Position numbers and translations under genes: made by a program. 64,000 bases of DNA from Ciona savignyi (lineage: Eukaryota; Chordata; Ascidiacea; Phlebobranchia; Cionidae), in assembly GCA_000149265.1 (NCBI GenBank), contig CH003386.1:53573-117572 (forward strand), written 5' to 3'. Each line of letters starts with the position of its first letter. Position 1 is the stretch's first letter. The notes beneath the pieces were generated by a model that was given only the letters and a program-made list of their open reading frames with translations, was not told where the DNA came from and made no database searches. Positions 39,101-42,437 of the stretch are shown here, in pieces.

Positions 39101-41552
39101 CCCTAAAGTTTCCAGTCACTACATTGCCCATGCAGTTGTGCAAATTACCCAACCAGCCTTGCAAAAAGGTTAAATGTTTATTTTTGCTATTTACAACATA
39201 CTTGTATGAGTCCTCTTGATTTATTCCAACATAAGCCAACTCTCCACCTTCCGCCTGGCATTGCCATCTGAAAGCTTCCATGCTGCCAGCAGGACCGATC
39301 CTAATTGTGGCATACTGGTAACTGGTGTATGGGTTTTTTAACCATCCATCCTCTGTGAACATTGATCCTAGATGGAATAATTTCAAGTTATTAACCAGTG
39401 AATGGTATACATCCTGGATTTTCTACTTTAAAAAAAAATCCGATTCAAAATATTTAATAGTTTTTTTTTAATTACGGCTATCACTAATGATAACAACGAG
39501 GGTCATGGCATGCATTCCACCTGAGTTTTCAACCTAGACAAATTTCACAACAGTTAAATCTCATATAGGTTGATATTGCTGTTGGTAAATACTTAAGTTT
39601 CTCTTGAGAAAGAATTAGAATGACCAGCAGTGAATCAATTATATAATAATGCATTGTCTAGTTTACTACCTGAAGGTTTTCGCTTGAAGCACCAGGGATA
39701 ATGATCCAGAGGATCCCAACAACATCCCAGGCTAAAACATTGGTCCCTGGTCGTCCCACCTGCAGCACAATTTTGGCGGAACTGTGGTCTTGAATCACAA
39801 TCATCATGCACTGTGTAAAATATATTATTTTAAGTGTAGGGGTGCATTGTGACCCTACAAGTGCATTATAAACCAACAACCTTTTGCTAAAAGGCAATGC
39901 CCACAAAGCTATTCAGGTGGACCAAAACTAAACATTTATAAACACACTGCAATGGGTCCACAAACCCAACAGAGGGTGTGATGTAATCTGATGATTGTGC
40001 GTATAATAACACCCCTTATATTTTTTCGGTTCACCTAGATAAACATCATGATCATTATCCAACTCTTCACTTTTTTTTATCTAAAAAAAGATTGAAGATT
40101 TTACGTAATTTGAACTTACAATATATCTCTTTAAACTTGCATCCATTCTGTGTATTTTCATAATGAAAGTGGATAGTGTTGCTAGAAGCATTAAAGTGGA
40201 TGTAACTGCTCGGATACTTTACAGACTCATAAGTATAGACATTCTGAAAATGATTTATTTTTAATTTTTGAAATTTCTGGCTTTTACCCTTTCTGTAGAA
40301 TAATTAGTAAAACAAACCAGAAATTGTGATTATAAAAAGGTGCAGCTTTCACAAAAATGTATATTAATGTTTTAAAATCCTACTTAATTCTTACTTTATG
40401 CTACCAGCTACTAATGCATACTGGCAGTATAGTAAAAACAGTATTTTTTAGTCAAGATTACAAACTAAAAAATGACGACTAGCTGTAAGCATATACCATT
40501 GTCAAACCAAAGGTCAAGTCAGATTAACACGCTGTGATAACTTGTGCCACTGACCAAAAGCCACTGGGTTTATGTCAACAATCCTTGACATATTCTCCCA
40601 ATCCTATATTTAATCCAACCATATATAACAACAAACAAAAACAATTAATTGGACCACTATCTGTATAAAGCAATTGCTAAAGATTGCATTTGAAGTTATG
40701 ATCCTACCACTTCTCCAGCTACTTCAGTTCGCAAAAAACTTGCAGCTAATTTGTAATCCAGCGTATTTTCATAATTATGAACGGCAAGCGTAGAGCCATT
40801 GATTGCTAAAATAAATGATTTCTCTTTAGTTGCCAATTTAAATGACACAGAGCCAAACGTGTCTGACAATCCAGGTTCTGTCATGTAATAGGGCTGCGAA
40901 ATGTATTGCTTTGATCCTAGAACACCAATTGGGTCCGCAAATACACTTCTCGTTAAGTCTGTCAAGCTCCGTAAAGTGAAAGGGCCGCGTCCATATTCTA
41001 TAGTTAGACCTGAATAAAACAAATTGCATCTATGCAAAAAATGTAGGAATACATATAATTTGGTAATTCTATTAAAAACTAATTGACTTTAATAAACAAA
41101 CCAACATGTAACATTAAAAATTTGTAATAAATGTTCATGCATTGTGATTTGTCCAGTCTTCTACTTAGCATTCTTATTGATTTATCTACAAGTGATGTAT
41201 GACGTGGGTTTACAAAACTTATTTATATTCCATAGGGTTGAAAAAAGTTTGACACGATATGACATATTTGATATTGTTGCAAAAAATAGCCATCGACAAA
41301 GGTAAAATCAATCAAACTTAAAATCTTGCAATTATCAATTATGATAAGATACTATTAGACAATGACAGTTCTGGGACAGATTTCCAGAGCACATACATTC
41401 CATTGTACAGTATGATTTAGTTCAGCATTTAAACCATTATTTGTATTTCCTAGATTAAGACTGTATCCTTTTAGTGTACTGCTTAGGACACAAACAGAAA
41501 AAATGATGAGAATAAAAATTAATGCCAGGGTTTCTTTGGCCATAACCTCCAT
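1..41552 (-). CDS. Gene 2: polycystin-1-like receptor, 3' end outside the window
   Basis: This is a multi-exon gene read from 41552 down past base 1. About 68 exons (about 13.7 kb of coding sequence, about 4,570 codons) were traced by GT/AG boundaries with matching phase. Approximate residues: signal peptide 1-25; AbfB-like 53-194; trefoil 195-241; C-type lectin 242-376; trefoil 377-436; C-type lectin 437-568; EGF 569-640; C-type lectin to 763; Cys-rich 764-1080; three LamG-like 1081-1773; C-type lectin 1774-1907; WSC and PKD repeats 1908-3191; REJ 3192-3870; GAIN/GPS to 4372; membrane helix 4378-4400; PLAT 4409-4573. WSC, PKD, REJ, GPS, helix and PLAT in that order define the polycystin-1 family, which are large cleaved surface receptors. 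The remaining helices and any channel domain are not visible. It could instead be joined to gene 1 upstream. Ligand and tissue are unknown. Confidence 0.85.
169..1364 (-). CDS. Gene 2 block: PLAT/LH2 domain (3 exons)
   Basis: Exons 1194-1364, 799-959 and 169-329 join in phases 0, 2 and 1. They read as a PLAT domain: the opening strand has YFYQLTVKTGSTRNAGTHS followed by VYIVLGGENGNSS; the middle exon has WHLDNIMVTD, the usual W-H-L-D-x-I-x-V core; the last has DDWLAVDESDGSIDR and ends HLWFS. In polycystins this lipid and protein binding domain lies in the cytosol just after the first membrane helix, as here. Donors are GTAAGT, GTGAGA and GTAAGT. The next exon lies at or beyond the window edge. 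Confidence 0.9.
455..720 (-). repeat. Decayed tRNA-SINE copy
   Basis: The stretch keeps the order of SINE segments seen in the full copies: a 'gaataggacattcatg' tail, 'gaatgggaaaac', 'cagtgtgttgt', and a degenerate 'aggacacaaccgactagctagc' block. It is much diverged and lies in an intron of gene 2. Confidence 0.55.
2063..2170 (-). CDS. Gene 2 exon: first transmembrane helix
   Basis: A 108-nt exon, phase 0 at both ends, with donor GTAAGA. It encodes a hydrophobic run (VLLTLISIFVLYVVGLFY) followed by a strongly basic patch (CRRQDKKDIQK). This is what is expected for helix 1 of a polycystin-1 protein, directly after the GPS and before PLAT, with the basic end on the cytosolic side. The LINE/SINE-like text at 1,830-2,020 next to it is decayed repeat. 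Confidence 0.88.
2548..5748 (-). CDS. Gene 2 block: GAIN domain, C-terminal half, with GPS cleavage motif
   Basis: Exons 5657-5748, 3903-4021, 3463-3669, 3213-3358, 2917-3033 and 2548-2678 agree in phase throughout. The 3903-4021 exon has the NPFVW and SSVVSLTF strand pattern of polycystin GAIN domains. The GPS is split by an intron: CRYWN and EQWN in exon 2917-3033, then GCDVSS and CYCNHLTSF in exon 2548-2678. The HL/T dipeptide is the expected self-cleavage site, so the protein is predicted to be cut into an extracellular chain and a membrane chain that stay together. Cleavage is inferred from the motif. The long intron 4022-5656 is filled by a tandem repeat. Confidence 0.88.
4349..5504. 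repeat. Possible element bounded by short inverted repeats
   Basis: ATGGGTCCCA occurs at about 4349 and its reverse complement TGGGACCCAT at about 5495, enclosing the 336-bp tandem repeat. The shared ends are only 10 bp and are partly self-palindromic, and no convincing target-site duplication was seen. Confidence 0.3.
4601..5434. repeat. 336-bp tandem repeat, about 2.5 copies
   Basis: The same text begins at 4601, 4937 and 5274 (spacing 336 and 337): GTTTTGG, then a cCCxGGGgAATTCCCCT-type palindrome, then atttatcaccca, ccatgttgtctaa, gcatgcctgtcacaatcat and acttacattcca in fixed order. The third copy stops near 5434. The copies differ at many sites, so the duplication is not very recent. 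A partial older copy may precede it near 4,500. It lies in an intron of gene 2 and holds no coding sequence. Confidence 0.85.
6125..7898 (-). CDS. Gene 2 block: GAIN domain, N-terminal helical half (4 exons)
   Basis: Exons 7784-7898, 7307-7424, 6557-6851 and 6125-6293 join in phases 1, 2, 0 and 1. The protein is Ser/Thr/Asn rich and predicted helical, typical of the first part of a GAIN domain between REJ and GPS. Exon 6557-6851 carries an acidic insert (NEEEEYLSPDEREEERQG), which looks like a flexible loop. Exon 6125-6293 has the strand text KQPGEPIATIENNGLTL that often begins the beta part. No catalytic function is suggested; the assignment rests on position and pattern. Confidence 0.75.
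7130..7290 (-). repeat. Decayed tRNA-SINE fragment
   Basis: It retains 'aataatccactaggttca', 'aggacacaattaactagctaac' and 'caacctttggactga', matching the tRNA-proximal half of the full SINE copies in minus orientation. Confidence 0.5.
8006..8299 (+). repeat. tRNA-derived SINE, copy A (plus orientation)
   Basis: It begins with a tRNA-like head (GGCCGGTTAGTCTGGCGGTG as A-box region, GGTTGCAGGTGTGAAAC as B-box region at 8051-8067), runs through a conserved body and ends in 'cacggggataaacatgaatatcctattctatcc', a reverse GGATA tail. It is the only well-preserved copy in plus orientation and lies in the intron 7899-8798. The family resembles the composite SINE reported from Ciona (Cics-1, recalled and not checked). 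Confidence 0.85.
8799..9717 (-). CDS. Gene 2 exons linking REJ to GAIN
   Basis: Exon 9636-9717 (phase 2 in, 0 out) gives VWIQVRVLDEYGESAI, a beta strand pair closing the REJ region. Exon 8799-8909 (phase 0 to 0, donor GTTTAA) gives a helical, Ser/Asn-rich segment (EVSNAMISNLTNTE) that opens the GAIN helices. Both match the transition seen in polycystin-1 proteins by position. No motif beyond that was recognised. Confidence 0.7.
9105..9378 (-). repeat. tRNA-derived SINE, copy B
   Basis: It starts with GGATAGGATAT tail units and 'tatccccgtggatgggaaaacc', then the full body ('cgggttaccggagctattgcagtgtgttgta', 'ctgggttcaggcaatgtt', 'caacctttcgattgaaagg'). The tRNA-like head is cut short after 'acgcactta'. 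The tail is preceded by its own inverse ('tatcctatcc'), giving a small hairpin. Confidence 0.85.
9967..11521 (-). CDS. Gene 2 block: REJ domain, C-terminal half, with a 13-nt micro-exon
   Basis: Exons are 11509-11521 (micro-exon), 11317-11461, 10923-11093, 10491-10603 and 10050-10159. The micro-exon GATTGATTGCTTA is flanked by TTTTTCAG and GTTAAC, has phase 2 in and 0 out, and is the only join found that carries the frame from exon 11686-11813 to exon 11317-11461; it yields PPKLRIDCL, the expected I-x-C strand. Downstream, SYTWELF, NLPPYSGSCKVSPLEG and NTTFDILCVGWKDEG are standard REJ signatures. REJ regions occur in polycystin-1 proteins and sea-urchin sperm receptors for egg jelly. Start coordinate 9967 includes intron after 10050. 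Confidence 0.82.
11686..12733 (-). CDS. Gene 2 exons: REJ middle part
   Basis: Exon 12603-12733 (phase 1 in, 0 out) encodes an Asn/Cys-containing segment (CLTSGYYGLLDGNINAAC). Exon 11686-11813 (phase 0 in, 2 out, donor GTGAAC) gives NDYVIRLQISDKSNRKATTF, the Y-x-x-R-L-x-V-x-D strand pattern of REJ, and GGEPPKL. The intron 11814-12602 shows no gene or recognisable repeat. Confidence 0.75.
13159..13986 (-). CDS. Gene 2 block: SUEL/galactose-binding-lectin-like module inside REJ
   Basis: Exons 13884-13986 and 13159-13337 join in phase 2 and are bounded by phase 1 on both outer sides, so the pair is a symmetric cassette. They read LRVSYCGNATITCP, then FIKSCNGKHTCMITPA, then DACMMTQYRCDV. This is the cysteine order of sea-urchin egg lectin/rhamnose-binding-lectin domains: C-x-T-x-x-C-P, then C-N-G-K-x-x-C, then a closing Y-x-C. 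Comparable lectin modules occur in PKD1L2, but outside REJ (recalled). Sugar binding is not shown. The cassette could alternatively be an expanded REJ loop. Confidence 0.6.
14050..14340 (-). repeat. Decayed tRNA-SINE fragment
   Basis: Traces such as 'tttatttccattgatggaaaa', 'attgctgtgtgttgtataagatgg' and 'ggtactgcccaataagtgtg' follow the SINE body order. Strongly diverged, intronic. Confidence 0.45.
14443..15190 (-). CDS. Gene 2 exon: REJ domain, N-terminal half
   Basis: A single 748-nt exon, phase 0 in and phase 1 out (donor GTGCAA). It opens with INGFNLVSSVEISL, the last strand of a PKD repeat, and continues into REJ: EVILPPLVAGITFGIRR, DAGSASYDPSE and NFTYSWSCP are the canonical L-V-A-x-I-x-G-G, D-x-S-x-S-x-D-P and F-x-W-x-C motifs. 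The open frame runs past the donor to 14312, but the phase-1 exon at 13986 fits the splice at 14443. Extracellular; in relatives REJ forms a compact beta-rich region before GAIN. Confidence 0.88.
15331..15470 (-). repeat. Partial tRNA-SINE
   Basis: 'aatattcctgtttatccctggggctt' followed by 'gggttaccgggattgatgcagtgtgtt' matches the tail-proximal third of the full copies. Intronic. Confidence 0.55.
15488..19670 (-). CDS. Gene 2 block: PKD repeats, second part (7 exons)
   Basis: Exons 19377-19670, 18848-18976, 18119-18597, 17283-17862, 16572-16760, 15877-16171 and 15488-15739 agree in phase (2,2,1,2,2,0,0). PKD repeats are Ig-like folds with a W/Y-x-x-x-F-G-D-x-S-x core and a closing Y-x-V-x-x-x-x-x-N-x-V strand. 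Clear copies: VDFGDETP (19.45 kb), YKIDFGDSSP with LTPGNYTVSMEVWNVF (18.5 kb), YTVKFGDNSV with KAGLYSIEITADNDVS (17.55 kb) and SGSYAINVTAANPVS (16.0 kb). Others are degenerate. They form the extracellular stalk, which in relatives is mechanically extensible. Many N-x-S/T sites. Confidence 0.88.
20220..21855 (-). CDS. Gene 2 exon: WSC domain and first PKD repeats (1.6-kb exon)
   Basis: One 1,636-nt exon, phase 1 in (acceptor TATTACAG at 21856) and phase 2 out (donor GTATTT). It opens with a WSC module: YKGCFDFDND, SLPQACMNACYRK and WKCACMEPDF give the G-C-x-x-D, C-x-x-x-C and C-x-C pattern of this carbohydrate-binding domain, also at the N-terminus of vertebrate polycystin-1. About three PKD repeats follow (ISFGDGSVYENF, CTWNYGDESPSE, LSWTFNNQ). 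All other exons of the gene but one are below 750 nt, so introns were probably lost here. Confidence 0.9.
21888..21962. repeat. AT-rich microsatellite
   Basis: (TA)n runs near 21888-21898 and 21941-21962, separated by AT-rich sequence, next to the WSC exon. Shorter (TA)n runs occur near 24077-24092 and 47992-48007. Confidence 0.8.
22071..22751 (-). CDS. Gene 2 block: C-type lectin domain 4 (2 exons)
   Basis: Exon 22498-22751 (phase 1 in, 0 out) and exon 22071-22218 (phase 0 in, 1 out). DICNEGWTQIGGMCYKL is the usual C-x-x-G-W-x-x-x-x-x-x-C-Y-K opening; SYQDAASLCESQGASLPVV is the alpha-helix and L-A-x-x; PLYWLDV stands where W-I-G-L is normal; AGVICQRPL is the closing I-C. The W-N-D calcium-site motif is not obvious, so calcium-dependent sugar binding is doubtful. 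It directly precedes WSC. Confidence 0.88.
22752..23225. other. Intron without recognised content
   Basis: AT-rich intron of gene 2 between LamG-like domain 3 and C-type lectin 4. I see no exon-like phase-compatible segment and no repeat family. Confidence 0.5.
23226..25275 (-). CDS. Gene 2 block: LamG-like domain 3 (4 exons)
   Basis: Exons 25190-25275, 24422-24649, 23825-24032 and 23226-23537 join in phases 0, 0, 1 and 1. DGFTIQFWFKLFD is the conserved second strand of concanavalin-A-like LamG folds (G-F-T-I-x-x-W-x-x); FWRVKFTANLKNEY and GFSIFTIADIYFWDG match the later I-D-D-x-x-x-W strand. Extracellular and probably ligand-binding by family analogy; no calcium-site residues can be assigned. 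Confidence 0.78.
25647..27274 (-). CDS. Gene 2 block: LamG-like domain 2, degenerate (3 exons)
   Basis: Exons 27183-27274, 26122-26315 and 25647-25924. The first exon has two possible donors, GTAAGA (phase 2, at 27178) and GTTGAG (phase 0, at 27183). Only the second keeps the next exon open, so it is preferred. Later text (KWVFCMQFPTN, TDPYTELMVGP, YDGAKLTDVWFIEQALD) fits the second half of a concanavalin-A-like LamG fold, while the first half is hard to recognise. The 866-bp intron 26316-27182 shows no gene. Confidence 0.6.
27662..29039 (-). CDS. Gene 2 block: LamG-like domain 1 (4 exons)
   Basis: Exons 28868-29039, 28448-28587, 27978-28105 and 27662-27902 join in phases 2, 1, 0 and 1. It reads as a LamG/pentraxin-type sandwich: PLLCTFDDL start, CTDGFTLSLWLRVMKFP strand, KWTHIFMTWNSSTYLQV strand and GIFDIDELLFFDQVMS end, the F-x-I-D-E-L-x-x-x-x closure typical of this fold. 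It is the best preserved of the three LamG-like domains in the gene. Confidence 0.85.
29426..33015 (-). CDS. Gene 2 block: cysteine-rich extracellular region, family not recognised (7 exons)
   Basis: Exons 32924-33015, 32215-32373, 31859-31988, 31539-31699, 30339-30484, 29850-29952 and 29426-29585 agree in phase (0,0,1,0,2,0,1). Together they give about 317 residues with paired cysteines (CSDSTCMNCWGP, CVQPPCVHQISC) and N-glycosylation sites but no membrane segment. The stretch KGCIHLATLNA and KPIFVDSICTEE could be the second half of a very divergent C-type lectin. I do not recognise the rest and assign no function. Confidence 0.65.
30100..30240 (+). repeat. Decayed tRNA-SINE fragment
   Basis: 'cataaaacacactgccattt', 'gggttcgataaatatgacgattgcctg' and 'tttccccacctcc' recall the SINE body in plus orientation. 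Weak. Confidence 0.35.
30611..30905 (-). repeat. tRNA-derived SINE, copy C
   Basis: Full-length minus-orientation copy: GGATAGGAGGATAGGATATTCATG tail units, 'tatccctgtgaaagggaaaacc', 'cgctgggttcaggcaatg', 'tgcaacctttcggttaaaagg' (B-box region) and 'agactaactggtcgg' (A-box end). It shares one intron of gene 2 with copy D. Confidence 0.88.
31051..31343 (-). repeat. tRNA-derived SINE, copy D
   Basis: Full-length minus-orientation copy ending in an intact tRNA-like head ('accgctagaccgaccggtc'). It lies 145 bp from copy C in the same orientation but differs from it at many positions, so the two look like independent insertions. Confidence 0.88.
33181..35696 (-). CDS. Gene 2 block: EGF-like domain followed by C-type lectin domain 3 (5 exons)
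   Basis: Exons 35530-35696, 35086-35154, 34718-34820, 34283-34368 and 33181-33340 join in phases 0, 0, 1, 0 and 1. The EGF reads CDKYNHRCNKYANCEGN and CVCIAGYTGDGE, with its last cysteine in the next exon, a calcium-EGF-like spacing. The lectin starts CPEGWTLSETGCYLLK, continues SFYEAELECQTLGSHLASV and VMVWLGLRL, then CVWSDGSN, and ends WQLEQCAVR and FICE. WLGL, W-S-D-G and F-I-C-E are textbook positions, so this is the best preserved lectin of the gene. Confidence 0.92.
33689..34082. mobile_element. Non-autonomous hAT-type element, 394 bp
   Basis: Terminal inverted repeats CAGAGGTTCTCAAACT (33689) and AGTTTGAGAACCACTG (ending 34082) match at 15 of 16 positions. A perfect 8-bp duplication, GTTTAACC, lies at 33681-33688 and 34083-34090. 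The length of duplication and the CAGxGGTTCTCAAACT ends are typical of hAT transposons. The inside (with GCGTCGC motifs at both ends) codes for no transposase. It sits in the intron between the last two exons of C-type lectin domain 3. Confidence 0.93.
35895..36739 (-). CDS. Gene 2 block: C-type lectin domain 2 (2 exons)
   Basis: Exons 36577-36739 (phase 1 in, 2 out) and 35895-36127 (2 in, 1 out). YTRAKELCWERGADLAYTD is the first helix and L-A strand; YLYWVGIIKNESNYIGLDGS covers W-V-G-I and the loop; GCVVANSGSKKWMNLPCSQ and RALCQRL close the domain with the W-x-x-x-x-C and C-Q motifs. It follows trefoil 2 directly, repeating the trefoil-lectin order of the preceding pair. Confidence 0.88.
37282..37461 (-). 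CDS. Gene 2 exon: P-type trefoil domain 2, beside the assembly gap
   Basis: Read in the frame GTG GCT CGA GCA, the exon gives CAKVARAVQCHPHIPF, DCISHGCCYVEPINGT and MCYKK: the six cysteines of a trefoil domain, C-x(9)-C, C-x(3)-G-C-C and M-C-Y. Donor is GTTAGT, phase 1. The acceptor proposed at 37462 (CCGGTCAG) keeps phase 1 but is poor in pyrimidines and lies 31 bp from the N run, so the true 5' boundary may be in the gap. The longest open frame here is a different, non-coding frame. Confidence 0.8.
37493..37592. other. Assembly gap of exactly 100 N
   Basis: A run of 100 N, the usual placeholder for a gap of unknown length. It lies in gene 2 between C-type lectin 1 and trefoil 2; missing exons are possible. 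The bases left of it (37,395-37,492) are unusually GC-rich for this window. Confidence 0.98.
38137..39367 (-). CDS. Gene 2 block: C-type lectin domain 1 (2 exons)
   Basis: Exons 39202-39367 (phase 1 in, donor GTATGT, phase 2 out) and 38137-38375 (phase 2 in, donor GTAAAA, phase 1 out). AFRWQCQAEGGELAYV is the first helix and E-L-A strand; AYRNIWIGIIEQNNVFMGLD covers W-I-G-I; EPCVYIARAQKEWHDVQC and GLCQRLDG close the domain. The order trefoil then lectin, and the shared ending C-Q-R-L, match domain 2 and suggest duplication of the pair. Confidence 0.88.
38640..38790 (-). repeat. Decayed tRNA-SINE fragment
   Basis: 'agagctattgcagtatgtaatgta', 'ttaattttggtaaagcccat', 'aatgggttcagg' and 'ccttgctaaaggaca' match the SINE body in minus orientation. 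Confidence 0.65.
39670..39810 (-). CDS. Gene 2 exon: P-type trefoil domain 1
   Basis: A symmetric phase-1 exon (acceptor TTTACACAG, donor GTAGTA). In the phase-1 frame it reads CDSRPQFRQNCAAGGTTRDQ, then CFSLGCCWDPLDHYPWCFKR: the complete trefoil signature C-x-x-R-x-x-x-x-x-C-x-x-x-G-x-T-x-x-x-C-x-x-x-G-C-C-W-D-x(6)-P-W-C-F with all six cysteines. Another frame stays open longer across this exon and hides it. Trefoil domains are small mucin-associated, protease-resistant lectin-like folds. Confidence 0.93.
40120..41009 (-). CDS. Gene 2 block: possible AbfB-like beta-trefoil (2 exons)
   Basis: Exons 40708-41009 (phase 1 in, 0 out, donor GTAGGA) and 40120-40243 (phase 0 in, 1 out, donor GTAAGT). 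Two similar strand-turn units, GSVSFKLATKEKSFILAI followed by AASFLR, and VYTYESVKYPSSYIHF followed by CKFKE, recall the repeat of alpha-L-arabinofuranosidase B (AbfB) beta-trefoil domains: V-S-F-x-S-x-N-x-P-x-x-Y-L-x-x and A-x-F. The match is by eye and moderate. The fold binds arabinose-type sugars in fungi; no binding residues can be assigned here. Confidence 0.5.
41397..41552 (-). CDS. Gene 2 exon 1: signal peptide
   Basis: The ATG at 41552-41550 sits in AGGATGG (A at -3, G at +4), with an in-frame TGA about 42 nt upstream. It encodes a short charged start then LALIFILIIFSVCVLSS, a good signal peptide with likely cleavage after the serines. A consensus donor GTATGT ends the exon at 41397 in phase 0, but the next exon needs phase 1. 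A weaker donor (T/GTGCTC at 41393) or an unseen micro-exon must be used. The same bases also look like an acceptor tract (TTTTTTCTG...CAG), so a role as intron end cannot be excluded. Confidence 0.6.
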
Positions 41553-42131
41553 CCTTTTTTCGCTAGATCGGTGGTCCGTAATTTTTTTTCAAAGTAGCCT
41601 CAATTTTTATACAAATTAAAATCCATGATTACTTACAACCCCAATGTAGAAGGTAAAAATATGTAGTAAAAAATGTACCCAAAGTGCACCCACTGTTTTG
41701 GATAGGCCACCGGTTGCTGCCTCAGATGTTATTTACATAATTTAAAAATGCAGCAAACAAATTTTTCATGTTTTAAAATATTAGTCAACCACAGAAAAAG
41801 TGTTTCCCGAAGTTGCAAAAAACAAAATTAAGACCACGTCTGGTCAAGACGAATCTCCTTGTCATAAATAAAAGTAAAATGTGCACAGTGTCTCACAATT
41901 GAGTGTAGAACTTACTGTCACTATATTCAATTGCATCATACATATATTTCTACAATGTGCAATGTGTGGTTATAGTGGATATGATTCATGCAATAAAATA
42001 GTGGTGCAGAACTTTTCGGAAAAAGCAATGCTCTTGTTCACATCCGCTGTCAATGAGTTTTTTTATAAGTCCATAATGCCTTTATCTATTTTTTTGCATA
42101 AAAAAATAAGCTGGCGGATAACTTAAACAAC

Positions 42132-42437
42132 CTGTCATTCTGATTTGATAAACTTGGAATGCATATGGGCCTCCAAGTCTATTGCTTAAGCAATTGGTTG
42201 ATTTTCCAAATTTCATGTAGGTTCCATCAGCTGTCAAAGAACCAAAACACTTTCCATGATTTGCTAATCCAAATATGGAGTAACCAACAGCCTTAACTGC
42301 ATCTTTGCATGTTTTATATGGATCAGTTCGTGATCTGGAAGAGTCTGAAAGGCCTGGAATAGTTCCTTCAAGTCGATTAAATTCATTATTGACATCGTTT
42401 CTCCAGCAACCCAAGCTTAAAATTCTTTCCCAACGAT
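42132..42437 (-). CDS. Gene 1 exon 16: WSC-like module 4
   Basis: Phase-1 exon (acceptor TTACTTATAG, donor-like GTTGTT). It reads DRWERILSLGCWRND, a middle CKDAVKAVGYSIFGLANHGKC, and GGPYAFQVYQIRMTG, with four cysteines at the same spacing as the other copies. If the weak donor is skipped, the frame ends at TAA 42082 after 18 more residues, making this the last exon of gene 1. Confidence 0.85.
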
